DNA of 9,527 nt from NCBI GenBank assembly GCA_041592135.1, contig JBFHQR010000096.1; one strand, given 5' to 3'. Within the stretch, counting starts at the first letter, position 1; each line of letters starts with the position of its first letter. The stretch is from Porticoccus sp041592135 (GTDB lineage Bacteria; Pseudomonadota; Gammaproteobacteria; Pseudomonadales; Porticoccaceae). Below, piece by piece: positions 1 to 7,835 of this stretch. The notes under the pieces are model-generated. The model worked only from the letters and a program-made list of their open reading frames with translations, had not been told where the DNA came from and searched no databases. Position numbers and translations under genes: made by a program.

Positions 1-12
1 CCACCGAGACAG

Positions 13-44
13 AAAAAAGGCGAACCTCAAATGAGGTTCGCCTT
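13..44 (-). terminator. Intrinsic terminator ending the sdh-suc cluster
   Basis: The arms at 17-29 and 32-44 are perfect inverted repeats of 13 bases. With the innermost A-U pair open this gives a 12-bp stem closed by a tetraloop. On the minus strand the stem is followed directly by six T residues (the A run at 13-18), which is the classical rho-independent layout. It lies 69 nt after the sucD stop codon. On the plus strand the stem is followed by TATGAC rather than a T run, so it acts mainly on minus-strand transcripts. This is the likely end of the sucCD-containing mRNA. Confidence 0.93.
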
Positions 45-113
45 ATGACTTTCAACTGTGGGACAGCAGTGGCCCGGGGGCCGCCTTTTCCATCGCTTTG
101 AAAAAAACCGGGC

Positions 114-986
114 TTACCAGCCAGTGATTTCCTTCAAGCCATTGCCGATATCGGCCAGACTGCGGACAGTCTTGACGCCGGCATCTTCCAGCGCCCGGAA
201 CTTGTCATCCGCAGTGCCTTTACCACCGGCGATAATCGCACCGGCGTGGCCCATGCGCTTGCCCGCAGGGGCGGTCACCCCGGCAATATAGGAAACCACC
301 GGCTTGGTGACGTTTTCCTTGATGTACGCCGCAGCTTCTTCCTCAGCGGTACCACCGATTTCACCGATCATCACGATGGCTTCGGTGGCCGGGTCTTTCT
401 CGAACATCGCCAGGATATCGATAAAGTTGGAACCGGGAATCGGATCCCCGCCAATGCCGACACAGGTAGACTGGCCAAAGCCAAAGTCAGTGGTCTGTTT
501 GACGGCTTCGTAGGTCAGGGTGCCGGAGCGGGAAACGATACCCACTTTACCGGGCAGGTGAATGTGGCCGGGCATAATGCCGATCTTGCACTCACCGGGG
601 GTGATCACACCGGGGCAGTTGGGGCCGATCAGGCGCACGCCCAGCTCGTCACACTTGACCTTGCAGTCCAGCATATCCAGGGTCGGAATGCCTTCGGTGA
701 TGCAGACGATCAGCTTGATACCGGAGTTGGCTGCTTCCAGGATGGAATCCTTGCAGAACGCTGCCGGCACATAGATCACGGAAGCCTCTGCACCGGTCTG
801 GGCGACAGCATCGGCGACAGTGTTAAATACCGGCAAACCCAGGTGCGTGGTGCCGCCCTTGCCCGGGGTCACACCACCGACCATTTGGGTGCCGTAGGCG
901 ATGGCCTGTTCGGTGTGGAACGTGCCCTGTCCGCCGGTAATGCCCTGGCAGATTACTTTGGTGTCTTTGTCGATCAGGATAGACAT
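114..986 (-). CDS. sucD: Succinyl-CoA synthetase, alpha subunit (ADP-forming)
   Basis: This subunit of cytosolic succinyl-CoA synthetase works with SucC to convert succinyl-CoA, phosphate and NDP into succinate, CoA and NTP, the substrate-level phosphorylation step of the TCA cycle. The 290-residue length matches the family (about 289). The N-terminal CoA-binding Rossmann domain carries ICQGITGGQGTFH near residues 12-24 and the GVTPGKGGTTHLGLPVFNT stretch at 38-56. GPNCPG lies at 121-126. The C-terminal ligase domain contains GHAGAIIAGGKGTADDK at 246-262, where His247 is the expected phosphohistidine, and the EIGG loop is near 209. The ATG overlaps the sucC stop by one base (TAATG), and a GGAGGG Shine-Dalgarno lies 9 nt upstream inside sucC, so translation is probably coupled. 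It is the last gene before the terminator. Nothing is missing or unusual. Confidence 0.97.
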   Translation of the reverse strand: MSILIDKDTKVICQGITGGQGTFHTEQAIAYGTQMVGGVTPGKGGTTHLGLPVFNTVADAVAQTGAEASVIYVPAAFCKDSILEAANSGIKLIVCITEGIPTLDMLDCKVKCDELGVRLIGPNCPGVITPGECKIGIMPGHIHLPGKVGIVSRSGTLTYEAVKQTTDFGFGQSTCVGIGGDPIPGSNFIDILAMFEKDPATEAIVMIGEIGGTAEEEAAAYIKENVTKPVVSYIAGVTAPAGKRMGHAGAIIAGGKGTADDKFRALEDAGVKTVRSLADIGNGLKEITGW

Positions 987-2155
987 TACTGGTTGCCCTC
1001 CGCTGCTTTAACCACCTGCTGGGCCGCATCTGTCAGGCTGGTGGCGGCGATGATGTTCAAGCCGCTGTCCGCCAGGATTTTGGAACCCAGTTCAGCGTTG
1101 TTACCTTCAAGGCGGACCACAACCGGTACTTTTACGCCCACTTCTTCAACCGCGCCCATCACGCCTTCGGCGATCAGGTCACAGCGCACGATGCCGCCAA
1201 AGATATTGATCAGCACGGCTTTGACTTTCTCGTCGGAGAGGATGATCTTGAACGCTTCAACTACGCGCTCTTTGGTCGCGCCACCACCCACGTCGAGGAA
1301 GTTGGCCGGTTGGCCGCCGTGCAGTTTGACGATATCCATGGTGCCCATGGCCAGGCCGGCGCCGTTCACCATGCAGCCGATGTTGCCATCCAGGGCCACG
1401 TAGTTCAGATCCCACTTGGCAGCGTGTGCTTCACGGGCATCGTCCTGGGACGGATCGTGCATGTCCTGCAGCTTGCGCTGACGGTACATGGCATTGCCGT
1501 CGATGTTGATCTTGCCATCCAGGCAGTGCAGATTGCCTTCGTCGGTGATCACCAGCGGGTTGATTTCGAGCAGTGCCAGGTCATAGTCCTGGAACAACTT
1601 GGCCAGCCCCAGGAACAGTTTGGTGAACTGTTTGATCTGCTCGCCGTTGAGTCCCAGCTGGAAGCCCAGTTCGCGGGCCTGATAGGGCTGTGCGCCGGTG
1701 AGCGGATCGATCACGGCCTTGAGAATCTTCTCTGGAGTCTCTTCAGCTACTTTTTCAATCTCTACACCGCCCTCTGTGGAAGCCATAAAGACGATACGAC
1801 GGGTAGATCGATCGATAACGGCGCCCAGATAGAGCTCTTGCGCAATATTGGTGCAGGATTCAACCAGAATCCGGCTGACCGGTTGGCCGTTGGCATCTGT
1901 CTGGTAGGTCACCAGTCGATTGCCGAGCCACTTGCGAGCAAACTCTTCGATTTCGTCTTTGGAGGTGACCAGTTTGACACCGCCCGCCTTGCCGCGACCA
2001 CCGGCGTGTACCTGGGCCTTAACAACCCAGCGATCGCCACCGATGATACCGGCTGCAGCCACTGCCTCTTGTACGGTTTCCGCTGCCACACCTTGCGACA
2101 CCGGAAGACCATACTCAGCAAAGAGCTGCTTTGCCTGATATTCGTGTAGGTTCAT
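986..2155 (-). CDS. sucC: Succinyl-CoA synthetase, beta subunit (ADP-forming)
   Basis: This is the nucleotide- and succinate-binding partner of SucD in succinyl-CoA synthetase. The 389 residues match the family (E. coli 388). The ATP-grasp domain starts with MNLHEYQAKQLF, followed by KAQVHAGGRGKAGGVK at 46-61 for nucleotide binding. Glu198 and Asn199 in LLEINPL, and Asp213 in CLDGKIN, are the expected metal and nucleotide contacts. The C-terminal CoA-ligase domain contains CMVNGAGLAM at 261-270, LDVGGGATKERV at 287-298 and NIFGGIVRCD at 317-326. The ATG at 2155 fits the conserved N-terminus and is preceded by GGGGA with an 8-nt spacer. A hairpin with a T-tract lies in the 85-nt gap to lpd, so expression may depend on partial read-through. 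Nucleotide preference (ADP or GDP) cannot be settled from sequence alone. Confidence 0.97.
   Translation of the reverse strand: MNLHEYQAKQLFAEYGLPVSQGVAAETVQEAVAAAGIIGGDRWVVKAQVHAGGRGKAGGVKLVTSKDEIEEFARKWLGNRLVTYQTDANGQPVSRILVESCTNIAQELYLGAVIDRSTRRIVFMASTEGGVEIEKVAEETPEKILKAVIDPLTGAQPYQARELGFQLGLNGEQIKQFTKLFLGLAKLFQDYDLALLEINPLVITDEGNLHCLDGKINIDGNAMYRQRKLQDMHDPSQDDAREAHAAKWDLNYVALDGNIGCMVNGAGLAMGTMDIVKLHGGQPANFLDVGGGATKERVVEAFKIILSDEKVKAVLINIFGGIVRCDLIAEGVMGAVEEVGVKVPVVVRLEGNNAELGSKILADSGLNIIAATSLTDAAQQVVKAAEGNQ
996..1001 (-). promoter_or_regulatory. Shine-Dalgarno of sucD inside the sucC 3' end
   Basis: GGAGGG on the minus strand, 9 nt before the sucD ATG, is the strongest ribosome-binding match in the window. 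It lies within the last codons of sucC, and the stop and start overlap as TAATG. This suggests coupled, near-equal synthesis of the two subunits, as expected for a heteromeric enzyme. Confidence 0.75.
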
Positions 2156-2192
2156 GCTCTATTTCCCCATTTGCTGTTTTCATTGGATGGAT

Positions 2193-2229
2193 AAAAAACT
2201 CCGCAGGCCAGCCGTACCCGCGGAGTTTT
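2193..2229 (-). terminator. Intrinsic-terminator-like hairpin between lpd and sucC
   Basis: The arms at 2195-2204 and 2220-2229 are perfect 10-base inverted repeats, a 6-bp GC-rich core (CTCCGC/GCGGAG) flanked by A4/T4. Three further pairs (one G-U, two G-C) can extend the stem inward and leave a loop of about 9 nt. On the minus strand the stem runs into six T residues (A run at 2193-2198). It starts 11 nt downstream of the lpd stop and ends about 37 nt before the sucC start codon. The form is that of a rho-independent terminator, probably leaky because sucCD follow on the same strand without an obvious promoter of their own. On the plus strand it gives only T4, and no plus-strand gene needs it. 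Confidence 0.8.
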
Positions 2230-2240
2230 GTGGAACACGG

Positions 2241-3686
2241 TTATTTGCGCTTTTTGCGATTCGGGATATGAATGGCGTGGCCATTTACCGCCAGAGCGGC
2301 TTCGTGGACAGCTTCAGACAGGGTGGGATGACCGAATACCGTCATACCGATGTCTTCTGCACTGGAACCAAATTCCATGGCAATCGCCACTTGCTGAACC
2401 AGGTCCGCGGCACTCGGGCCGACAATATGGCAGCCGAGGATGCGGTCGGTTTCAGCGTGGGCAATCATCTTCACCAGGCCATCAGTTTCGTCGGCGGCGA
2501 GCGCCCTGCCACTGGCGATGAACGGGAACGTACCCACGTTATAGGATTCACCCGCCTGTTTCAGCTGTTCTTCGGTCTTGCCGACGGCGGCGATTTCAGG
2601 GTGGGTGTAGATGACGTTCGGGATGATATCGTAGTTCATCTGGGTCTTCTGACCGGCGATGCGCTCGGCGACCATCACGCCCTCTTCCGAGCCTTTGTGG
2701 GCCAGCATCGGACCCCTGACCACATCACCTACGGCCCAAACACCGGGGGCATTGGTGGCGCATTGCTCATTGACGAAAATGAAGCCGCGCTCGTCCAGGT
2801 TGACACCGCTATCGGGGGACAGCAGGCCTTCGGTGTAGGGGCGGCGCCCGACGCAAACGATCAGCTTGTCGAAGGTTTCCTGGGCCTCTTCACCGGCACT
2901 GTTCTGGAAGGTGACCACCACTTCCTTGCCCTTCATCTTGCTGCCCGTCACACGGCAGCTAAGACGGATATCCAGGCCCTGTTTGGCGAAGATTTTCTGG
3001 GCTTCTTTGGCAATTTGCTGATCCATAATGGCCAGAAAATCCGGCATCGCTTCCAGTAGTACCACTTTGCTGCCCAAACGGTTCCAGACGCTGCCCAGTT
3101 CCAGTCCGATCACCCCGGCACCGATCACGCCGAGACGCTTCGGCACCTCAGTCAATTCCAGCGCGCCGGTCGAGTCGATGATGGTTTTACCATCGATGGG
3201 CGCAACCGGAATATTGATGGGTTGTGAGCCGGTGGCAATGATCACGTTGTCGGCAGAGAGTACCTGCACAGCGCCTTTGTGATCGGTGTATTCAACCTGG
3301 CGACCGGCCAGCAGCTTGCCGGTGCCGAACAGGGAAGTGACACCATTGCTTTTGAACAGCCCGGCAATACCACCGGTCAGTTGCTCAACGATCTTGGCCT
3401 TGCGGTTGACCATCGCTTTGACATCGATGCCCACATCGCCGGTGGAAATCCCGTGAGTGCCCAAATTTGCTTTGGTCTCGTGGTATTTATAGGAACTGTC
3501 CAGCAATGCCTTGGAGGGTATGCAACCGACGTTAAGGCAGGTGCCACCATTAACGCCCTCACCCTTGGCATTCTGCCACTTTTCAATACAGGCTGTTTTC
3601 AAACCCAGCTGAGCCGCTCTGATCGCTGCCACATAGCCAGCCGGGCCGGCACCAATCACAATCACATCATATTTGTCGGACATCAT
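2241..3686 (-). CDS. lpd: Dihydrolipoamide dehydrogenase (E3 of 2-oxoglutarate dehydrogenase)
   Basis: This FAD-dependent pyridine nucleotide-disulfide oxidoreductase reoxidises dihydrolipoamide on E2 and passes electrons to NAD+. At 481 residues it has normal length. The FAD site VIVIGAGPAGYVAAIRAAQLG spans 8-28. The redox disulfide is Cys50/Cys55 in GGTCLNVGCIPSK. The NAD-binding motif GVIGAGVIGLELGSVWNRLG lies in the middle, and the second FAD motif VWAVGDV follows. The C-terminal dimerisation domain carries the catalytic His453/Glu458 pair in GHPTLSEAVHEAAL and ends in a basic NRKKRK tail, as I recall for Pseudomonas LpdG. Two ATG codons are adjacent (3686 and 3683); the second has better spacing to GGGA and matches the usual MSxK start, so the protein may be 480 residues. 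Its place next to sucB assigns it to the 2-oxoglutarate complex, though E3 may also serve pyruvate dehydrogenase and glycine cleavage. Confidence 0.96.
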   Translation of the reverse strand: MMSDKYDVIVIGAGPAGYVAAIRAAQLGLKTACIEKWQNAKGEGVNGGTCLNVGCIPSKALLDSSYKYHETKANLGTHGISTGDVGIDVKAMVNRKAKIVEQLTGGIAGLFKSNGVTSLFGTGKLLAGRQVEYTDHKGAVQVLSADNVIIATGSQPINIPVAPIDGKTIIDSTGALELTEVPKRLGVIGAGVIGLELGSVWNRLGSKVVLLEAMPDFLAIMDQQIAKEAQKIFAKQGLDIRLSCRVTGSKMKGKEVVVTFQNSAGEEAQETFDKLIVCVGRRPYTEGLLSPDSGVNLDERGFIFVNEQCATNAPGVWAVGDVVRGPMLAHKGSEEGVMVAERIAGQKTQMNYDIIPNVIYTHPEIAAVGKTEEQLKQAGESYNVGTFPFIASGRALAADETDGLVKMIAHAETDRILGCHIVGPSAADLVQQVAIAMEFGSSAEDIGMTVFGHPTLSEAVHEAALAVNGHAIHIPNRKKRK

Positions 3687-3689
3687 TTA

Positions 3690-3693
3690 TCCC
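3690..3693 (-). promoter_or_regulatory. Weak Shine-Dalgarno of lpd, bearing on its start codon
   Basis: The only purine-rich match upstream of lpd is GGGA. It is 3 nt from the first ATG (3684-3686) but 6 nt from the second (3681-3683). The spacing therefore favours the second ATG. The 29-nt sucB-lpd gap is otherwise AT-rich and holds no hairpin. Confidence 0.45.
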
Positions 3694-3715
3694 AATAATT
3701 TCAATCAATTACAAT

Positions 3716-4927
3716 TTAAATTTCGAGCAAAATCTTAGCAGGATTCTCGATCATTTCCTTGATGGCAACCAGGAACTGAACCGCTTCCTTACCGTCGATC
3801 AGACGATGGTCATAGGACAGTGCGAGATACATCATCGGGCGAATGACAATCTGGCCATTCTCCACCACAGGGCGATCCTGAATTTTGTGCATACCCAAAA
3901 TCGCAGTCTGTGGCGGATTCAAAATGGGTGTAGAAAGCAGCGAACCGAACACACCGCCGTTAGTAATGGTAAAGGTGCCGCCAGTCATCTCTTCAATGGT
4001 CAGCTTGCCATCGCGGGCGCGGGCACCGAACTCGGCAATGGTGCTTTCAATTTCAGCAATACCCATATTATCGGCATCGCGCAAAACCGGAACCACTAGA
4101 CCTTTGTCGGTGGACACGGCAACGCCGACATCCTGATAACCGTGATAGACAATGTCGTTGCCATCAATGGAGGCATTCACAGCGGGAAAACGTTTCAGCG
4201 CCTCGGTGGCCGCGCGCACGAAGAAACCCATGAAGCCGAGCCGGGTGCCGTTGTGTACTTTGGTAAAGGTGTCCTTAAACTCTGCACGCAGCGCCATGAT
4301 GCGGTGCATGTCCACTTCATTAAACGTGGTCAGCATGGCGGTGGTCTGGGTAACCTGAACCAGGCGATCAGCAATACGTGCGCGCATACGGGTCATGGCC
4401 ACACGTTTTTCAACGCGATCACCGGCGGCGACGGCCACCACAGCCGTCGGAGCAGCAGCTTGGGCAGCGGGCGCTACGGCAGCAGGCGCTGCTGCCGGGG
4501 CCTGCCAGGCCACCACATCTTCTTTGGTAATGCGGCCATCTTTGCCACTGCCGGCGATGTGCTGCAGGTCGACACCCTTCTCTTCCGACAGCTTGCGCGC
4601 AGCGGGACTGGCGATTTTATCGCCCTGATCATCTGCCTCGGGTGACTCTGCGGCGGCAGCCGGCGCGGCAGCCGGTGCGGCCTCCACAGCACCAGCCACA
4701 ACCTTGGCAATCACCTCGTTGCTGAGTACCACGTCGCCTTCACTCTTGAAGACTTCCTGCAATGTGCCATCCGCTGGGGCAACCACCTCCAGCACCACCT
4801 TGTCCGTCTCGATATCGACCAGCAATTCGTCGCGAACAACGGTATCACCGGGCTGTTTGTGCCATGTAGCAATATTTCCTTCCTGTACGGACTCAGGGAA
4901 GGTAGGCGCCTTAATTTCAATGCTCAT
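3716..4927 (-). CDS. sucB: 2-oxoglutarate dehydrogenase E2, dihydrolipoyllysine succinyltransferase
   Basis: This is the core of the 2-oxoglutarate dehydrogenase complex; it transfers the succinyl group from E1 to CoA through a lipoyl arm. The 403 residues match E. coli SucB (405). An N-terminal lipoyl domain (1-77) carries the lipoylated Lys43 in the ETDKV motif. An Ala/Pro/Glu-rich linker (about 79-98) leads to the peripheral subunit-binding domain (about 103-140, SPAARKL to GRITKEDVV), which holds E1/E3. A second Ala/Pro-rich linker (about 142-168) precedes the catalytic acetyltransferase-fold domain (about 170-403). Its active site is SYDHRLIDG with His374 and Asp378, and TFTITNGGVFGSLLSTPILN lies upstream. 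There is a single lipoyl domain, as expected for this E2 and unlike many pyruvate dehydrogenase E2 proteins. The start is supported by AAGGA 11 nt upstream (4939-4943). Confidence 0.97.
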   Translation of the reverse strand: MSIEIKAPTFPESVQEGNIATWHKQPGDTVVRDELLVDIETDKVVLEVVAPADGTLQEVFKSEGDVVLSNEVIAKVVAGAVEAAPAAAPAAAAESPEADDQGDKIASPAARKLSEEKGVDLQHIAGSGKDGRITKEDVVAWQAPAAAPAAVAPAAQAAAPTAVVAVAAGDRVEKRVAMTRMRARIADRLVQVTQTTAMLTTFNEVDMHRIMALRAEFKDTFTKVHNGTRLGFMGFFVRAATEALKRFPAVNASIDGNDIVYHGYQDVGVAVSTDKGLVVPVLRDADNMGIAEIESTIAEFGARARDGKLTIEEMTGGTFTITNGGVFGSLLSTPILNPPQTAILGMHKIQDRPVVENGQIVIRPMMYLALSYDHRLIDGKEAVQFLVAIKEMIENPAKILLEI

Positions 4928-4967
4928 TTTTTATCATTTCCTTGGTCAAGGATGGCCAGCTGGCCAC

Positions 4968-7799
4968 TTAAAAACTCAACGCTTCGTTAACAAATCGTGC
5001 CTGTTCTTCCAGGTGTGCAGACATATAGCCTGCCGCCGGTGCAGCGGAGGCAGCTCGGCCAACATACCGCAGCGGCAGGGAACTGTTACAGCGATCAATA
5101 ACACCGCGCATATGGTGTTGACTGCTGTACCAGGCCCCCTGGTTGATGGGCTCCTCCTGACACCAAATCACTTCCTCTACCGCCGGATATTCTTTCAGTA
5201 CGCTCAGCAGCGCTTCATCCGGGAAGGGATAGAGCTGCTCGATACGCACCATGGCGATATTGTCGATGCCGCGGGCCATGCGTTCCTCATACAGGTGGTA
5301 GTAAACCTTACCGGAACAGAGGATCAGGCGGCGAGCCTTGGCTTTGTCAATTTCGACATCGGGAATAACCGTCATGAATTCACCATTCGCCAGGTCTTCC
5401 AGCGACGATGTCGCCAGCTTGTGACGCAGAATCCATTTCGGGCTCATCACCACCAGTGGTCGGCGCATGGGCCGAATGGCCTGCCGGCGCAGCATGTGGA
5501 ATATCTGGGCGGGCGTGGTCGGGATACAAACCTGGATATTGTGCTCGGCACAAAGTTGCAGGTAGCGCTCCAGACGGGCAGAAGAGTGTTCAGGCCCCTG
5601 CCCCTCATAGCCGTGGGGCAACAGCATGGTCAGACCACAGAGGCGACCCCACTTGTGTTCGCCGCTGGTAATAAACTGATCGATAACGACCTGGGCGCCA
5701 TTGGCAAAATCACCAAACTGTGCCTCCCAGATCACCAACCCACTCGGGGCGGTAGTGGCATAGCCGTATTCAAAACCGAGCACTGCCTCTTCCGACAGGA
5801 AGGAGTCGTAAATCTCAAAGGCTGGTTGATCGGGAGAGAGATGTTTGAGTGGCGTGTAAGGCTCGCCGTCTTTCTGGTTATACACCACGGCGTGCCGATG
5901 GGAGAATGTGCCGCGGCCGATATCCTGGCCAGTCATGCGCACGGGATAGCCTTGCTCCAGCAGCGTGGCATAGGCAAGCAGCTCACCCATCCCCCAGTTG
6001 AGCTCCAGGGCACCGCCGGCCATTTTATGGCGATCGTCGTATATCTTGCCGACCTGGCGCTGCACAACAATGCCGTCGGGAACCTGGCAAATGCGGTTGG
6101 CTACGTCTTTCAGGGCGTTCATGGGATAGCCCGTATCAGCTGGGGTGGTCCACTCGTGGCCAAGATAGGGGGTCCAGTCTACGAACAGTGCTTCATCCGG
6201 CTCGGAAACCAGTTTGTTCACCACATTTTCACCGCGATCCAGGATATCCCGGTACTCGGTTAGCATGCCGTCAGCTTCGCCTTGGGAAAGCACAGCTTCA
6301 CTCACCAGCTTTTCAGCATAAAGTTCGCGGGTGGTTTTGTGTTTCTTGATGTGCTTGTACATCAAGGGCTGAGTCGATGACGGCTCGTCAGTTTCGTTGT
6401 GTCCTCGTCTGCGGTAGCAGACCAGGTCGATGACGATGTCTTTCTTGAACTCAAAACGGTAGTCCATCGCCAGGAAGGTGGCGAACATCACCGCATCCGG
6501 ATCATCGCCGTTGACGTGGATAATCGGCGCCTGAACCATTTTGGCAACATCGGTACAGTACTCGGTAGAACGGCTGTCCTCCCGGCAACTGGTGGTAAAG
6601 CCGACCTGGTTATTGATCACCAGATGAATGGTACCGCCGGTCTTGTAGCCGCGAATCTGCGACATCTGCAGGGTTTCCATCACCACGCCCTGACCGGCAA
6701 AGGCCGCGTCACCGTGGGCAATGATCGGCACCACCTGGTTGCCCTCGGGATCGACACGGCGATCCTGACGGGCTCGCGCAGAGCCCTCCACCACCGGTGA
6801 GACAATTTCCAGGTGCGAGGGGTTGAATCCCAATGCCAGGTGAACTTCGCCGCCAGGGGTCATCACATTGGAGGAAAAGCCCTGGTGATACTTCACGTCA
6901 CCGGAGGTATCCACATGGCGCTTGCCTTCGAATTCGGCGAACAGATCGGCAGGGCTTTTACCCAACACGTTGACCAGCACATTCAGGCGGCCACGGTGTG
7001 CCAGGGCCAGCACAATTTCCTTGGCACCGTATTCGCCGGCGCGCTCAATCAGGCCATCCAGCAACGGAATCAGGGACTCACCGCCCTCCAGGCCAAAACG
7101 CTTGGTGCCGGGGTACTTGGAGTCAAGGTGGCGCTCCAGCCCTTCCGCCGCGGACAGGCGTTGCAACACATGCTTGCGCATGTCGTTGTCGTAAGTCGGC
7201 TTGGAACGCACACTCTCAAGGCGTTGCTGCAACCACTGCTTCTCGGCGAGGTCAGTGATGTGCATCAACTCGACACCCACATGGCGGCAATAGGTTTCTT
7301 CAAGCGCCTCGATGATTTCCTTGAGGGTCGCCTCCTGTTTGCCAATAAACAGTGTGCCGCACTGGAAAGTGGTATCCAGATCGGCCTCGGTCAGCCCGTG
7401 ATAGGTAAGTTGCAGGTCGGCGACCTGCTCACGGGTCATGATGCCGAGCGGATCCAAACTGGCTTTCTGGTGGCCGCGATTGCGGTAGGAGCTGATCAAC
7501 TGCAGCACCTTGACCTGCTTGCGCTCATGCTCGATGTTAACCCCACCGGATCCAGGCGCGGGAACCGGGCGCGCTCGGCGGCGACCTAACAGCTCGAAAT
7601 AGTCCTGGATCGTGGCGTGGGAGACATCGGCACCGGAATGGCCGTTTACCCTCGGGAGGGAATCAAAGAAGGAGCGCCACTCATCGGGCACAGAATTGGG
7701 ATCGTGAAGGTAAGTTTCGTATAAATCGTCGATGTATGCGGCGTTCCCACCAGAGAGATGGGAAGAGCGCAAAAACTGCTGCATGATGCTTTCAGGCAT
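4968..7799 (-). CDS. sucA: 2-oxoglutarate dehydrogenase E1 component (thiamine diphosphate dependent)
   Basis: This enzyme decarboxylates 2-oxoglutarate with thiamine diphosphate and reductively succinylates the E2 lipoyl group; it is the rate-setting entry of the complex. The 943 residues match the family (E. coli 933). The N-terminal E2-binding segment (about 1-45, with SHLSGGNAAYIDDLYETYL) is followed by the dehydrogenase E1 domain. His268 in LAHRGRLNVL and His305 in KYHQGF are conserved active-site histidines. The ThDP/Mg motif runs from GD (363-364) to NN (396-397). The transketolase-type pyrimidine-binding domain begins near 590 and includes TGQDIGRGTFSHRHAV at 623-638. The C-terminus (YVGRAASAAPAAGYM) is typical. 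The ATG at 7799 matches the Pseudomonas-type start and has AGGGAA 7 nt upstream. The gene is complete and follows sdhB by 90 nt with a hairpin between them. Confidence 0.97.
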   Translation of the reverse strand: MPESIMQQFLRSSHLSGGNAAYIDDLYETYLHDPNSVPDEWRSFFDSLPRVNGHSGADVSHATIQDYFELLGRRRARPVPAPGSGGVNIEHERKQVKVLQLISSYRNRGHQKASLDPLGIMTREQVADLQLTYHGLTEADLDTTFQCGTLFIGKQEATLKEIIEALEETYCRHVGVELMHITDLAEKQWLQQRLESVRSKPTYDNDMRKHVLQRLSAAEGLERHLDSKYPGTKRFGLEGGESLIPLLDGLIERAGEYGAKEIVLALAHRGRLNVLVNVLGKSPADLFAEFEGKRHVDTSGDVKYHQGFSSNVMTPGGEVHLALGFNPSHLEIVSPVVEGSARARQDRRVDPEGNQVVPIIAHGDAAFAGQGVVMETLQMSQIRGYKTGGTIHLVINNQVGFTTSCREDSRSTEYCTDVAKMVQAPIIHVNGDDPDAVMFATFLAMDYRFEFKKDIVIDLVCYRRRGHNETDEPSSTQPLMYKHIKKHKTTRELYAEKLVSEAVLSQGEADGMLTEYRDILDRGENVVNKLVSEPDEALFVDWTPYLGHEWTTPADTGYPMNALKDVANRICQVPDGIVVQRQVGKIYDDRHKMAGGALELNWGMGELLAYATLLEQGYPVRMTGQDIGRGTFSHRHAVVYNQKDGEPYTPLKHLSPDQPAFEIYDSFLSEEAVLGFEYGYATTAPSGLVIWEAQFGDFANGAQVVIDQFITSGEHKWGRLCGLTMLLPHGYEGQGPEHSSARLERYLQLCAEHNIQVCIPTTPAQIFHMLRRQAIRPMRRPLVVMSPKWILRHKLATSSLEDLANGEFMTVIPDVEIDKAKARRLILCSGKVYYHLYEERMARGIDNIAMVRIEQLYPFPDEALLSVLKEYPAVEEVIWCQEEPINQGAWYSSQHHMRGVIDRCNSSLPLRYVGRAASAAPAAGYMSAHLEEQARFVNEALSF

Positions 7800-7806
7800 C
7801 GAAAGG

Positions 7807-7812
7807 TTCCCT
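7807..7812 (-). promoter_or_regulatory. Ribosome binding site of sucA
   Basis: AGGGAA on the minus strand lies 7 nt before the ATG at 7799. It supports this start over the in-frame ATG at codon 6 (MQQFL), which also has less agreement with the conserved SucA N-terminus. Confidence 0.65.
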
Positions 7813-7835
7813 ATAGTATGAAAACTGGATCATCA

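Noticed and set aside
45..113. Second possible terminator just after the sucD stop (seven-T tract near 104-110) and a small GC palindrome at 71-82
   Set aside because: Only a 4-bp stem (GGCT/AGCC) precedes the T run and it overlaps the stop codon, and the palindrome at 71-82 forms at most 4-5 bp with no U-tract. The hairpin at 13-44 is far stronger and explains termination.
246..1403. Plus-strand open frame of 385 codons across sucD and sucC
   Set aside because: It spans the antisense of two conserved genes and their junction and matches no family; a shadow frame. Similar frames at 1310-2149, 2154-3059 and 6813-7589 were rejected for the same reason.
4424..4690. Low-complexity Ala/Pro-rich tracts in sucB that look like a repeat
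   Set aside because: They are the two normal flexible linkers between the lipoyl, subunit-binding and catalytic domains of E2 proteins, not a DNA repeat of separate origin.
4704..6263. Long plus-strand open frame of 519 codons antisense to sucB and sucA
   Set aside because: It lies wholly opposite two clearly real genes, has no recognisable domain, and its composition (rich in His, Gly, Gln) is that of a complementary-strand shadow in GC-rich third-position coding DNA.
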